NCBI GenBank assembly: GCA_963845485.1
Contig: CAWJSI010000001.1
Span: 62,001-126,000 of the forward strand
DNA from: Bog-756 sp963845485
Lineage (GTDB): Bacteria > Actinomycetota > Acidimicrobiia > Acidimicrobiales > RAAP-2
Direction: 5' to 3'
DNA length: 64,000 nucleotides
The position numbers and the translations under genes are program-made. Positions 15,097-22,894 of the stretch are shown piece by piece. The first letter of the stretch is position 1. Each line of letters begins with the position of its first letter. The notes beneath the pieces are model-generated. The model was not told the DNA's origin. It did not search any database and worked only from the letters and a program-made list of their open reading frames with translations.

Positions 15097-16061
15097 TGGA
15101 TTTCTCCTAACGCTCCGAGGTCTTCTGTGTCACCCGAATGGGTTCCGGTGAGGGCGAAGTACGCCTCTTCCAGGCTCCGTTCGCGTTCGGCGAGATGGAT
15201 GATGGTGATGCCGGCCTCCAGTGCTGCCCGGTTGAGTTCACCAGCCAGCGGTGCAGCGTCGGAGACGACGACCGAACCGGAGGACTCTTCGATCTCGGCG
15301 TCGAGCCCGCGACCGGCGATCATCTGGGCCAGCTCACCGAGCAGCCGGGGTTCGGCCGGGCGAATCTCCAACTCTGAGGCGCGGAGATCACGGAGCTCAC
15401 TCACCGAGCCTTGGAAGACGCTCCGGCCGCTGCGGATCATGACGACGTGATCGCAGATGTGCTCGATTTCGGACAGGAGGTGGCTGGACACGAAGATGGT
15501 CATCCCATCGTCGGCCAGCGAACGCACCAGGCTGCGCATCTCGACGATGCCGGCCGGGTCCAGTCCGTTGGTGGGCTCGTCGAGAATCAACAGTGTCGGA
15601 TCGGCCAAGAGGGCCGCGGCGATGCCCAGTCGTTGTTTCATACCCAGCGAGTAGCGGCCGAATCGGTCATCGCCACGGTCGGCCAGGCCGACCCGTTCGA
15701 GCACGGTATCGATCCTCGACTTCGGGAGGCGGCCCAGGCGAGTGAGCACCAAGAGGTTGTCCCGGCCACTCAGTGAGGGATAGAAGGCCGGTGCCTCGAT
15801 CAGCGCCCCGACCTTGTCGAGATACGAGGCCGGATAGTGGAGATCCCCGAGGAGGATCAGACCCTCTCCGCTGGTCGGCCGGATCAGGCCGAGGAGCATC
15901 CGGATCGTCGTGGTCTTGCCAGCGCCGTTGGGGCCGACGAAGCCACACACCGAACCGGCGGGAATGGTCAGATCGAGGTTGTCGACGACCCGGCGGCCGC
16001 CGAACTCCTTCGTGAGCCCCGTGGTCACCACGGCCAGGGCGGACGCATGGGTGGTGGTCAC
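15093..16061 (-). CDS. ABC transporter ATPase
   Basis: 322 residues. Walker A GPNGAGKTT, Q-loop region in LIEAPAF, signature YSLGMKQRLGIA (variant of LSGGQ), Walker B LLILDEPTNGLDP and H-loop VSSHLLSEIEH are all present, followed by a C-terminal regulatory extension with DRTL-like SLEEAYFALTG typical of CcmA/BcrA-type exporters. I place the start at GTG 16061 because its first base pairs overlap the TGA of a leaderless 16-codon micro-ORF (GTGA). An in-frame ATG at 16100 is the alternative, but it has no SD and would add a Pro-rich tail before the fold. Operon with the permease downstream. Confidence 0.88.
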   Translation of the reverse strand: MTTTHASALAVVTTGLTKEFGGRRVVDNLDLTIPAGSVCGFVGPNGAGKTTTIRMLLGLIRPTSGEGLILLGDLHYPASYLDKVGALIEAPAFYPSLSGRDNLLVLTRLGRLPKSRIDTVLERVGLADRGDDRFGRYSLGMKQRLGIAAALLADPTLLILDEPTNGLDPAGIVEMRSLVRSLADDGMTIFVSSHLLSEIEHICDHVVMIRSGRSVFQGSVSELRDLRASELEIRPAEPRLLGELAQMIAGRGLDAEIEESSGSVVVSDAAPLAGELNRAALEAGITIIHLAERERSLEEAYFALTGTHSGDTEDLGALGEIQ

Positions 16062-16108
16062 GACGCACGGTCCGAGGTGCGGGGGTTCACAGGTGGGCAT
16101 CGGTCCAT
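16058..16108 (-). CDS. Candidate leaderless leader peptide (16 aa) before the ABC ATPase
   Basis: ATG at 16108 lies 6 nt after a minus-strand TACAGT box, so it is at the predicted +1. The frame MDRCPPVNPRTSDRAS ends in TGA at 16060-16058, sharing two bases with the GTG of the ATPase gene at 16061. The arrangement predicts that ribosomes binding the 5' ATG terminate on, and reinitiate at, the ATPase start, which has no good SD. The peptide is too short to judge coding bias. Confidence 0.5.
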   Translation of the reverse strand: MDRCPPVNPRTSDRAS

Positions 16109-16114
16109 GGAGCG

Positions 16115-16120
16115 ACTGTA
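16115..16120 (-). promoter_or_regulatory. TACAGT -10 box of the ABC operon
   Basis: TANNNT hexamer on the minus strand; 6 nt separate it from the micro-ORF ATG at 16108. Confidence 0.45.
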
Positions 16121-16213
16121 CGAACCCGAACCTTTGGAGTCGACCGACCAGAGGATGATTTGGCCGGTCGAGGGTCATCCTGAAGGCGGATGCCAGATTC
16201 CGTCCTGGCCTGA

Positions 16214-16219
16214 GAGAAT
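16214..16219 (+). promoter_or_regulatory. GAGAAT box of the histidine kinase gene
   Basis: xANNNT hexamer 6 nt before the ATG at 16226; divergent from the ABC promoter about 95 bp away. Confidence 0.35.
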
Positions 16220-16225
16220 GCACCT

Positions 16226-17428
16226 ATGACGGCGTTGACCGGGGCACGACCCATGACTGACGAGTGGCGGATGGAACGACTGCGGTCATGGTGGGACCGG
16301 CTGCGGGCCTGGGACCACGATCACCAACTTCTGAGTGACACCGGTGTGGCGTTCGTGCTCCTCCTCGCCTGTCAACTCTTCCTGCATCGATTCGGGGCCG
16401 ACCACCCTGCGGACATCGCATTCCAGGCCGCACTCATCGTGCCCCTGGTCTGGCGGCGGCGTGCTCCTTCGCTGGTCTTCGGTGTCATCGCCGCCATTGC
16501 CTTCGTCCAATGGCTGGGGGCCGACCCACTGCCCGCCGATGCCGCGCTGTTGGTGGCCCTGTTCACCTTGGCGGTCCATGCCGCGCCCTGGCGGGCCCTC
16601 GTGGGGGCCGGCGTCCTGTTGGTGGGCGTGATCATGGCATCGGTCCGCTGGGGTCCGGCCGGAGACCTCGCCAAGTCCCTCCTCTTCCTCACCGGTCTGG
16701 TGGTCGCCGCGCTGTTCACCGGGGTGGCCCTTCGGACGTGGCGTTCCTACATGGACTCTCTCGTGGAGCAGACCAAGCGTCTCGAGTTCGAACGGGATCA
16801 ACAGGCTCGGCTGGCCGCCGCCGCCGAACGGAGCCGGATCGCCAGGGAGATGCACGACGTGGTGGCCCACAGTGTCTCGGTGATGGTCACCCTGGCCGAC
16901 GGTGCCCTGGCCACCGCGGACGCACATCCGGGCCGAGCCAAAGAGGCGATGGCCGATGTCTCGGCCACCGGTCGTCTCGCCCTCGCTGATATGCGTCATC
17001 TGTTGGGTGTGCTGCGGACCGATGACATGACCGCGGACCGTGAACCACAGCCCCAGCTCTCGGGCCTGCCCCGCCTGATCAACGGTGTGCGGTCGACCGG
17101 CCTCCAGACCGAGTTCGAGGAGCAAGGACGACCGTTCGAGATTCCGCCGGGCGTCCAGCTGACCATCTTCAGGATCATCCAGGAGTCATTGACCAACATC
17201 CTCAAGCACGCGGAGGAACCGTCGAGGGCCAAGGTGCGGCTGACGTTCGAGGCACCGTTCGTGAACGTCTGCGTCAAAGACGACGGGAAATTGGTCGAGC
17301 CGAGCCGAGAAGGCCATGGGCTGGGTGGCATGCGTGAGCGGGCCGCCTTCTGCGGAGGGGCCCTGACGGCCGGCCCCCAATCGGAGGGTGGCTGGGAAGT
17401 GATGGCCCGGATCCGGGCGGACCAGTGA
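16226..17428 (+). CDS. Sensor histidine kinase, NarL/DesK (HisKA_3) type
   Basis: 400 residues. The N-terminal half has five or six transmembrane helices (about residues 35-175) and almost no extracellular loop, so it probably senses the membrane. IAREMHDVVAHSVSVM is the HisKA_3 dimerisation motif with phospho-acceptor His near residue 210. QESLTNILKHAEEP is the N box and HGLGGMRERAAFCGG the G2 box of the HATPase domain; the G1 box is reduced to VCVKDDGKLVEP. The stop overlaps the response-regulator start (GTGA). Divergent from the ABC exporter, which is its likely target. Confidence 0.9.
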   Translation: MTALTGARPMTDEWRMERLRSWWDRLRAWDHDHQLLSDTGVAFVLLLACQLFLHRFGADHPADIAFQAALIVPLVWRRRAPSLVFGVIAAIAFVQWLGADPLPADAALLVALFTLAVHAAPWRALVGAGVLLVGVIMASVRWGPAGDLAKSLLFLTGLVVAALFTGVALRTWRSYMDSLVEQTKRLEFERDQQARLAAAAERSRIAREMHDVVAHSVSVMVTLADGALATADAHPGRAKEAMADVSATGRLALADMRHLLGVLRTDDMTADREPQPQLSGLPRLINGVRSTGLQTEFEEQGRPFEIPPGVQLTIFRIIQESLTNILKHAEEPSRAKVRLTFEAPFVNVCVKDDGKLVEPSREGHGLGGMRERAAFCGGALTAGPQSEGGWEVMARIRADQ

Positions 17429-18096
17429 CGGTCCGGGTCCTGCTGGCCGACGACGAGGCTCTGCTCCGTAAGGGCTTCCGGATGATCTTGGAGGAGGAGC
17501 CCGGCATCACCGTGGTCGGTGAGGCGTCAGACGGCGGGATGGCCGTGGCCATGACTCACGAGCTGTCTCCTGACGTCGTGCTCATGGACGTTCGCATGGC
17601 GGGGATGGACGGGATCGAGGCAACCGCACGGATTGTCGAGGGTGGCGAGACCTCCCGGGTGTTGATCCTCACCACGTTCGATCTCGACGAGTACGCCTTC
17701 GCCGGGCTTCGCGCCGGCGCCAGTGGGTTCTTGCTGAAGGACGTACCCCCGAGTGAACTGATTGCCGCGATCCGTGTGGTGGCCCAAGGTGATGCGGTCG
17801 TCGCCCCGCGGATCACCCGGCGACTGCTCGACACCTTCGCCCGTCAGCTACCGGTCGACGAGCAGGACACCGCTCCCCATCTGGCCGAGTTGGACGAGTT
17901 GACCGATCGAGAGCGTGAGGTCCTCGTGGCCATGGCCGAAGGACTCTCGAACGCGGAGATAGCCGGACAACTCTTCGTGTCCGAGGCCACCGTCAAGTCG
18001 CACGTCGGCAAGATCCTCACCAAACTCGACCTCCGGGACCGGGTCCAGGCCGCCGTCTTCGCCTTCCAGGTGGGCCTGGTCAAGCCGTCGCGCTGA
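17425..18096 (+). CDS. NarL/FixJ-family response regulator
   Basis: 223 residues. Receiver domain 1-120: acidic pair in LLADDEALLRKGF, phospho-acceptor Asp about residue 55 in VVLMDVRMAGMDGIEA, Thr in LILTTFD and Lys in GFLLKDVPP. C-terminal LuxR HTH: ELTDREREVLVAMAEGLSNA, EIAGQLFVSEATVKSHVGKI, LTKLDLRDRVQA. GTG start overlaps the kinase stop. Phosphorylated dimer should bind near the ABC promoter, but no obvious repeated site is visible there. Confidence 0.93.
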   Translation: MTVRVLLADDEALLRKGFRMILEEEPGITVVGEASDGGMAVAMTHELSPDVVLMDVRMAGMDGIEATARIVEGGETSRVLILTTFDLDEYAFAGLRAGASGFLLKDVPPSELIAAIRVVAQGDAVVAPRITRRLLDTFARQLPVDEQDTAPHLAELDELTDREREVLVAMAEGLSNAEIAGQLFVSEATVKSHVGKILTKLDLRDRVQAAVFAFQVGLVKPSR

Positions 18097-18176
18097 GGCG
18101 CCCCGCCACTCGCGTCATCCTCGAGACGGATGGTCAGTTCATCCTCTCGACGGATGTAAAGCAACACGCAGTTCCC

Positions 18177-18182
18177 TACCGT
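18177..18182 (+). promoter_or_regulatory. TACCGT -10 box of the dedA leader
   Basis: TANNNT hexamer 7 nt before a GTG at 18190; predicted transcription starts at that GTG, giving a 116-nt leader before dedA. Confidence 0.45.
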
Positions 18183-18189
18183 GGTTCCC

Positions 18190-18300
18190 GTGAAGTCCAG
18201 TCGACCAGGGATGGGCGGTGGTGCGGGTCGTCCCGGCTCTGATGCCTACCTACCGCTCTCGTGCCGAACTAACGGTCGCGAACACGAGAGCGGGAGGTAG
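18190..18300 (+). CDS. Candidate leaderless leader peptide (36 aa) before dedA
   Basis: GTG at the predicted +1 opens a frame of 36 codons, MKSSRPGMGGGAG at the start and REHESGR at the end, stopping at TAG 18298-18300. The stop is 5 nt before the dedA TTG. The last 18 codons run through both arms of a hairpin that holds the dedA SD. Third-position GC is low compared with real genes around it, so the peptide itself is probably not the product; its translation would open the hairpin. No homologue known to me. Confidence 0.5.
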   Translation: MKSSRPGMGGGAGRPGSDAYLPLSCRTNGREHESGR

Positions 18301-18305
18301 TTCGG
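18246..18305 (+). promoter_or_regulatory. SD-sequestering hairpin in the dedA leader
   Basis: CTACCTACCGCTCTCGTG (18246-18263) pairs with CACGAGAGCGGGAGGTAG (18283-18300) in 17 of 18 positions, with a 19-nt loop. The SD GGGAGG (18292-18297), 8 nt before the TTG, lies in the right arm. Within the loop CCGAACTA (18264-18271) is complementary to TAGTTCGG (18298-18305) just before the start codon, allowing a pseudoknot or an alternative pairing. There is no U tract, so this looks like translational control, not termination. Confidence 0.7.
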
Positions 18306-18917
18306 TTGGAGCACTTCCTGGAGACGTGGGGCTATCTCGCGGTCTTCGTACTCAGTTTCATCTCCTCGATGGGTCTGCCCGTCGGCGCCGAAGTGGCCAT
18401 CATCTACGGCGGCGTCCTGGCCAGTGGGCAGGTGGCCAACGAGCCTCATCACCTGAACCTCATCGCCGTGATCATCGTGGCCACCCTGGCCGAGGTGCTC
18501 GGCTCCCTGGCCGGCTACCTGATCGGCTACTTCGGGGGACGGCCGTTGGTGGACCGGGTGGGGAAGTACGTCCTCCTCACCCACAAGGATCTCGACCGGG
18601 CCGAGGCCTGGTTCGCCCGCCGCGGCGAACCCGTGGTGCTGTTCGGCCGGTTCATCCCGCTCCTGCGGTCGCTCGTGTCGTTCGCCGCCGGCCTGGGTGA
18701 GATGGCCATGGCCAAGTTCCTCGCCTTCACGGTCATCGGGTGCGCCATCTGGTGCACCATCCTGACCTCGGTCGGCTACGGCCTCGGAAGCAGCTACCAA
18801 CGGGTGCTCAAGGCGTTCAGCTTTGCCGGGTACGTGGCCGGGGCTCTGGTCCTGATCGCCGTTGTCGCCCTCTTCGTCCACCGGCTTCGAGTGGTGCGGT
18901 CCGAACGGGCCAGGTGA
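18306..18917 (+). CDS. DedA-family membrane protein
   Basis: 203 residues. FLETWGYLAVFVLSFISSMG begins the re-entrant segment, with acidic E in PVGAEVAIIYGG; EVLGSLAGYLIGYFGGRPLV is the conserved G..GY.IGr..G block; FGRFIPLLRSLVSFAAGL is the F.R.iP..R....aG motif with the two conserved Arg. These are hallmarks of the DedA/VTT family of undecaprenyl-phosphate or lipid flippases. The TTG start is set by GGGAGG 8 nt upstream; no ATG is available before the first helix. Expression is probably governed by the leader hairpin and micro-ORF. Confidence 0.92.
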   Translation: MEHFLETWGYLAVFVLSFISSMGLPVGAEVAIIYGGVLASGQVANEPHHLNLIAVIIVATLAEVLGSLAGYLIGYFGGRPLVDRVGKYVLLTHKDLDRAEAWFARRGEPVVLFGRFIPLLRSLVSFAAGLGEMAMAKFLAFTVIGCAIWCTILTSVGYGLGSSYQRVLKAFSFAGYVAGALVLIAVVALFVHRLRVVRSERAR

Positions 18918-19020
18918 GCCGGCCCTGCCGCCCTCTTCTCCGGTCGGCCGGACCTGGGCCCGGGCTCCCAACCGGCTGACACCTCGGCCGACCCCGACAG
19001 AGAGGATCCCCCGACCCCGA

Positions 19021-19026
19021 TATCCT
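19021..19026 (+). promoter_or_regulatory. TATCCT -10 box of proS
   Basis: TANNNT hexamer 8 nt before the ATG at 19035, with no SD; leaderless or nearly so. Confidence 0.45.
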
Positions 19027-19034
19027 GCGCTCCT

Positions 19035-20498
19035 ATGACCCCCGCTGCTGACCGCGCCCCCTCGAACAAGGGTGGCCTCACCCCGAGGGACGAGGACTTC
19101 CCGCGCTGGTACCAAGAGGTAGTGGCCCGGGCCGAGCTGGCCGAGAACGGTCCGGTCCGGGGCACCATGGTCATCCGTCCGTGGGGATACGCCATCTGGG
19201 AGCGCCTGCAGGCGGCCCTGGACACCCGGATCAAAGAGGCGGGGGCCGAGAACGCCTACTTCCCCCTCTTCATCCCCGAGTCCTTTCTCCAGCTCGAGGC
19301 CGAGCACGTGGAGGGGTTCAGCCCCGAGTTGGCCGTGGTCACCCACGGTGGAGGACGTCAGCTGGAGGAGCCGGTGATCGTGCGGCCCACCAGCGAGACG
19401 GTGATCAACCACTTCTTCGCCAAGTGGGTCCAGAGCTACCGGGACCTTCCCCTGCTCATCAACCAGTGGGCCAACGTGGTGCGCTGGGAGCTGCGACCCC
19501 GCCTCTTCCTCCGTACGAGTGAGTTCCTCTGGCAGGAGGGCCATACCGCCCACGCCACCGAAGACGACGCCCGGGCCTACGCCCTGCGGATCCTGGCCGA
19601 CGTCTACGTGGACACCATGGTCGAGGTGGCCGGCATCCCGGTACTCACCGGCGAGAAGACCGCCCGGGAGCGGTTCGCCGGAGCGGTGCGGACCTGGACC
19701 TGTGAGGGGATGATGGGCGACGGCAAGGCCCTCCAGATGGGGACCAGCCACGAGTTGGGACAGAACTTCGCCCGCGCCTTCGACATCCAGTTCGCCAGCG
19801 AGTCCGGCGGAGGCCGGGAGTATGTCTGGCAGACCTCGTGGGGGGTCTCGACCCGGTTGATCGGGGCGCTGATCATGGCCCACGGCGACGACGCCGGCCT
19901 GCGTCTGCCGCCGGCCCTGGCGCCGGTCGAGGTGGTGGTGCTGTTGGTCCGTGAGGACCCAGAGGCCCGGACCGCAGCCGAGTCCGTGGTGGCCGAGCTG
20001 GTGGCCGCCGGTCACCGGGTCCGACTGGACGACCGGGTGGCCACCTCGTTTGGTCGGCGCTCGGTCGACTGGGAGCTGAAGGGTGTGCCGGTCCGGGTGG
20101 AGATCGGCCCCCGGGACCTGGCCGAGGGGAACGTGACCGTGGTCACCCGTCACACCCGCTCCAAGGCCACGGTGGCTCTGGCGGCGGCACCGGCCGAGGT
20201 GCGAGCGGTACTCGCCCGGGCCGACGGCGAGCTGCGGGACGAGGCGTTGGCCTTCCGCCGGTCGCGGACCGTCGCGGTGTCCACGGTGCCCGAGGCGGTG
20301 GAGGCGGCCCGTACCGGATTCGCCCGCATCCCCTGGGCGGCCCTCGGTGAGGCGGGGGAGGCCGAACTGGCCGCCGAGTCGGTCAGTGTGCGCTGCCTGC
20401 GTCCGGCCGGAACCGATGACGAGGCGATCGGTGAGATGGGTCCGGGCGGAGTGACCGACGAGGCTTCGCTCGAGGCCGTCGTGGCTCGCTCCTACTGA
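19035..20498 (+). CDS. proS: Prolyl-tRNA synthetase, archaeal/eukaryotic type (type 3)
   Basis: 487 residues, the length of ProS type 3, without the INS editing domain of the long bacterial form. Class II motifs: GPVRGTMVIRPWGYAIWE (motif 1), LRTSEFLWQEGHTAHAT (motif 2, with FLWQEGHTAH typical of type 3) and the motif 3 region VSTRLIGALIMAH. The anticodon-binding domain (VVVLLVREDPEARTAAESVV) is followed by a shortened C-terminal zinc-like extension. Attaches proline to tRNA-Pro in the cytoplasm. A strong hairpin follows 7 nt after the stop. Confidence 0.95.
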   Translation: MTPAADRAPSNKGGLTPRDEDFPRWYQEVVARAELAENGPVRGTMVIRPWGYAIWERLQAALDTRIKEAGAENAYFPLFIPESFLQLEAEHVEGFSPELAVVTHGGGRQLEEPVIVRPTSETVINHFFAKWVQSYRDLPLLINQWANVVRWELRPRLFLRTSEFLWQEGHTAHATEDDARAYALRILADVYVDTMVEVAGIPVLTGEKTARERFAGAVRTWTCEGMMGDGKALQMGTSHELGQNFARAFDIQFASESGGGREYVWQTSWGVSTRLIGALIMAHGDDAGLRLPPALAPVEVVVLLVREDPEARTAAESVVAELVAAGHRVRLDDRVATSFGRRSVDWELKGVPVRVEIGPRDLAEGNVTVVTRHTRSKATVALAAAPAEVRAVLARADGELRDEALAFRRSRTVAVSTVPEAVEAARTGFARIPWAALGEAGEAELAAESVSVRCLRPAGTDDEAIGEMGPGGVTDEASLEAVVARSY

Positions 20499-20504
20499 TC
20501 CCGG

Positions 20505-20525
20505 GCCGGAGCGACCAGCTCCGGC
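20505..20525 (+). terminator. proS terminator hairpin
   Basis: GCCGGAGC (20505-20512) and GCTCCGGC (20518-20525) form a perfect 8-bp stem around GACCA, 7 nt after the proS stop. No U tract, as is common in actinobacteria. Confidence 0.55.
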
Positions 20526-20667
20526 AACCCGCGAAGCCCAGCAGCGCTCCAGAATTCAGGCCTCGCACTGTGGCCCGCCACCGGGCAGCCCGCCATGGGC
20601 CATCTGTACCGAGCCCCTGAGGGCGCCGACATGTCTCCTTCGGGGGGTTGTGTTCCTCGATGTTCAC

Positions 20668-20693
20668 TGGTACATTAGTCAAGTAATGAACCA
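20668..20693 (+). promoter_or_regulatory. GntR operator over the start of its own gene
   Basis: TGGTACATTA (20668-20677), GTCAAG, TAATGAACCA (20684-20693): 9 of 10 pairs match. It contains a TACATT -10 (20671-20676) and ends on the first base of the gntR ATG, so the regulator can shut its own operon. Confidence 0.6.
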
Positions 20694-21109
20694 TGGAACT
20701 TCAGCCACCACCGGGAGCCGAGGAGCAGGACGTGCTCGATGACGGCGCACCGATCTTCACCCAGATCGCCGAGCGACTCGTCGAGGAGATCGCTGACGGT
20801 GTGCTCGCCGAGGGTGAGCGCGTGCCCTCGACCAACGAGCTGGCCGCCTTCTACCGGATCAACCCGGCCACCGCAGCCAAAGGACTCAACGTGCTGATCG
20901 ACTCCGGACTCCTCGAGAAGCGGCGGGGCATCGGGATGTTCGTGGCCGCCGGGGCGCACGACCGCCTCATCGAACAACGCCGTCGGTACTTCGTCGAGCG
21001 GTATGTCGAGCCTCTGGTGGCCGAAGCGGGCCGCCTGGGCATCGATGACGAGGCGCTGGTCGGACTCGTCCGCGACTCCACTCACCAACAAGGAGGTATC
21101 AAGCTATGA
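20693..21109 (+). CDS. YtrA-type GntR regulator
   Basis: 138 residues, the short YtrA form. APIFTQIAERLVEEIADGVL, AEGERVPSTNELAAFYRINP, ATAAKGLNVLIDSGLLEKRR and GIGMFVAAGA form the GntR winged helix; the remainder is the roughly 50-residue dimerisation tail with no effector domain. YtrA regulators repress the ABC operon they head and respond to cell-wall-active antibiotics. The ATG overlaps the palindrome. The stop overlaps the ATPase start by 4 nt (ATGA). Confidence 0.9.
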   Translation: MELQPPPGAEEQDVLDDGAPIFTQIAERLVEEIADGVLAEGERVPSTNELAAFYRINPATAAKGLNVLIDSGLLEKRRGIGMFVAAGAHDRLIEQRRRYFVERYVEPLVAEAGRLGIDDEALVGLVRDSTHQQGGIKL

Positions 21110-22002
21110 CCACGGCCATCGCCGTCACCGGCCTCACCCGCCGATACCGCGACCACCTCGCCCTGGACGACGTCACCCTCACCATCGAGGGACCGTCCAT
21201 CACCGGACTACTCGGCCGGAACGGAGCGGGTAAGAGCACGCTCATGCGCATCATCACCGCCCAGGAGTTCGCCTCTGCCGGCTCCGTCCGTGTGCTCGGG
21301 CAGAACCCGGTCGAGAACGACCACGTGCTGGGTCGCATGGTCTTTGTCCGCGAGGACCAGGACTACCCCGACTTCAAGGTCTCCCACGCCCTCCGGGTCG
21401 CTTCGTGGTTCCATCCGAACTGGGACGCCGAGTTGGCGGACGACCTGCTCCACGAGTTCGACCTGCCCACCGGCCGACCGATCAAGAAGCTCTCCCGGGG
21501 CATGCGGTCGGCCCTCGGGATCATCATCGGCCTGGCCGCCCGGGCTGAGATCACGCTGTTCGACGAGCCCTACGCCGGGCTCGACGCAGTGGCCCGCCAG
21601 CTCTTCTACGACCGGCTGCTCGCCGACTACGCCGAGCGCCCTCGGACGTTACTGCTCTCCACCCATCTCATCGACGAGGTGGCCGACCTGTTGGAGCGGG
21701 CGGTGATCATCGACTCGGGTCGGATTCTGCTCGACGCGTCGGCCGACGACATCCGGGGTAGCGCCACGACCGTGAGCGGGCCGATCGCCGCCGTCGAGCA
21801 GTTCGTGGCCGGACGCCCGATCTGGGACCGGCGACGGATGGCCTCTCAGGAGTCGGTGGTGGTGGCGGCCACGTTGGACGACACGGACTGGCGGCGGGCC
21901 CGCGAGATGCGCCTCAACCTCGAGCCGCTCTCCCTACAGGAACTGATGGTCCACGCGGCCGGACGCGCCGGCGACCAGCGCAAGGAAAGGACAAGCGCAT
22001 GA
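21106..22002 (+). CDS. ABC transporter ATPase (YtrB/BcrA type)
   Basis: 298 residues. Walker A GLLGRNGAGKSTLM, Q-loop replaced by VREDQDYP, signature KLSRGMRSALGII, Walker B ITLFDEPYAGLDAV and H-loop LLSTHLIDEVADL. A degenerate signature (LSRGM for LSGGQ) is common in this antibiotic-exporter subfamily. An AAGGAGG SD lies upstream inside gntR. Coupled by ATGA overlap on both sides, making a gntR-ATPase-permease operon that is probably induced by an antimicrobial. Confidence 0.9.
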   Translation: MTTAIAVTGLTRRYRDHLALDDVTLTIEGPSITGLLGRNGAGKSTLMRIITAQEFASAGSVRVLGQNPVENDHVLGRMVFVREDQDYPDFKVSHALRVASWFHPNWDAELADDLLHEFDLPTGRPIKKLSRGMRSALGIIIGLAARAEITLFDEPYAGLDAVARQLFYDRLLADYAERPRTLLLSTHLIDEVADLLERAVIIDSGRILLDASADDIRGSATTVSGPIAAVEQFVAGRPIWDRRRMASQESVVVAATLDDTDWRRAREMRLNLEPLSLQELMVHAAGRAGDQRKERTSA

Positions 22003-22694
22003 GCACCTTGATCAACATCCCCCGCTACCACCTGGTCCAGCGGTTCAACTACGTGGTCCTGCCCGTCGTCATCGTGACGTTCGTGTTCCTGGTCGACGTC
22101 CTCATCTTGGAGCTCACCCCGGCCGGCCACGGCGGTGGGAACCGCTACGTCGGTGGTCTCGCCTCGATCGTGGTCCTGTTGTTCGTCTTCGGACTCCAGA
22201 GCATGGCCCGGGCCTTGCCTTTCGGACTCGCCCTCGGGGCCAGCCGCCGCACCTACTTCTCGGGTACGGCCCTGTTGGCCCTCGGCCTGGGCGTCATCGG
22301 CGGGGTGGCCATCGCCGTGCTCCAGGAGGTGGAGCGGGCCACCGACGGGTGGGGGATCTCGATGGGCTTCTTCCGGGTGCCCTACCTGCTGGACGGCCCG
22401 TGGTATCTCACCTTGGTCACCGCGCTGGTCCTGTTGACGCTGGGCTTCGTGTTCGGCATGTGGTTCGGCCTGGTCTACCGGCGCTGGAACCTCCTCGGGC
22501 TCGTGGCCTTCATCGCCGCGGGAGTCACCGTGCTGCTGGCCGGTGCCCTCATCGCCACCTGGAGCCATGCCTGGCCGAGCATCGGCCACTTCTTCACCAC
22601 GCTCAGCGCCAGTGGTCTCACCGGCCTCTTGGCGGCACTGACGGCGGTGCTGGTGGCCGGGGGTTATGCGACCATGCGCCACGTCACCGTGTGA
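21999..22694 (+). CDS. ABC transporter permease of the gntR operon
   Basis: 231 residues with six hydrophobic helices: VVLPVVIVTFVFLVDVLILE, a pair at residues 50-75, TYFSGTALLALGLGVIGGVA and three more to the C terminus. LPFGLALGASRRTYFSGT resembles the cytoplasmic coupling helix of small ABC-2 permeases. It has no other domain. It follows the ATPase with a 4-nt overlap and completes the transporter. Confidence 0.8.
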   Translation: MSTLINIPRYHLVQRFNYVVLPVVIVTFVFLVDVLILELTPAGHGGGNRYVGGLASIVVLLFVFGLQSMARALPFGLALGASRRTYFSGTALLALGLGVIGGVAIAVLQEVERATDGWGISMGFFRVPYLLDGPWYLTLVTALVLLTLGFVFGMWFGLVYRRWNLLGLVAFIAAGVTVLLAGALIATWSHAWPSIGHFFTTLSASGLTGLLAALTAVLVAGGYATMRHVTV

Positions 22695-22756
22695 GCAACC
22701 GCACCGGGAGCCCGACCGGCTGAGGGGTGCCTCGCGTGAGGGCCGGCTCCAGAACC

Positions 22757-22771
22757 CGGCACCGGGTGCCG
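22757..22771. promoter_or_regulatory. Perfect 15-bp palindrome upstream of the amidase gene
   Basis: CGGCACC (22757-22763), G, GGTGCCG (22765-22771). It lies in the 200-bp gap after the permease stop. It could be an operator for the hydrolase gene or a tight terminator; its bound protein is not identifiable. Confidence 0.3.
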
Positions 22772-22894
22772 ATACCGGAGTGGCCGCCACACCGGCCGTC
22801 ACCGCGCCCAACTCGACGTCCTCCACCCCGCCGAGTCGGCGCAGGGGTGGTCGAGGTGGTTCGCACCGACGAAGAGAAAGCCCGGGACCATCCC

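Noticed and set aside
18246..18300. Reading the dedA leader hairpin as a rho-independent terminator
   Set aside because: No U tract follows, the right arm contains the SD, and the dedA start is 5 nt beyond the stem.
18246..20153. Very long open frame on the minus strand over dedA and proS
   Set aside because: Rich in Gly, His, Arg and Gln with no fold-like pattern; it mirrors the GC-rich codons of the real plus-strand genes.
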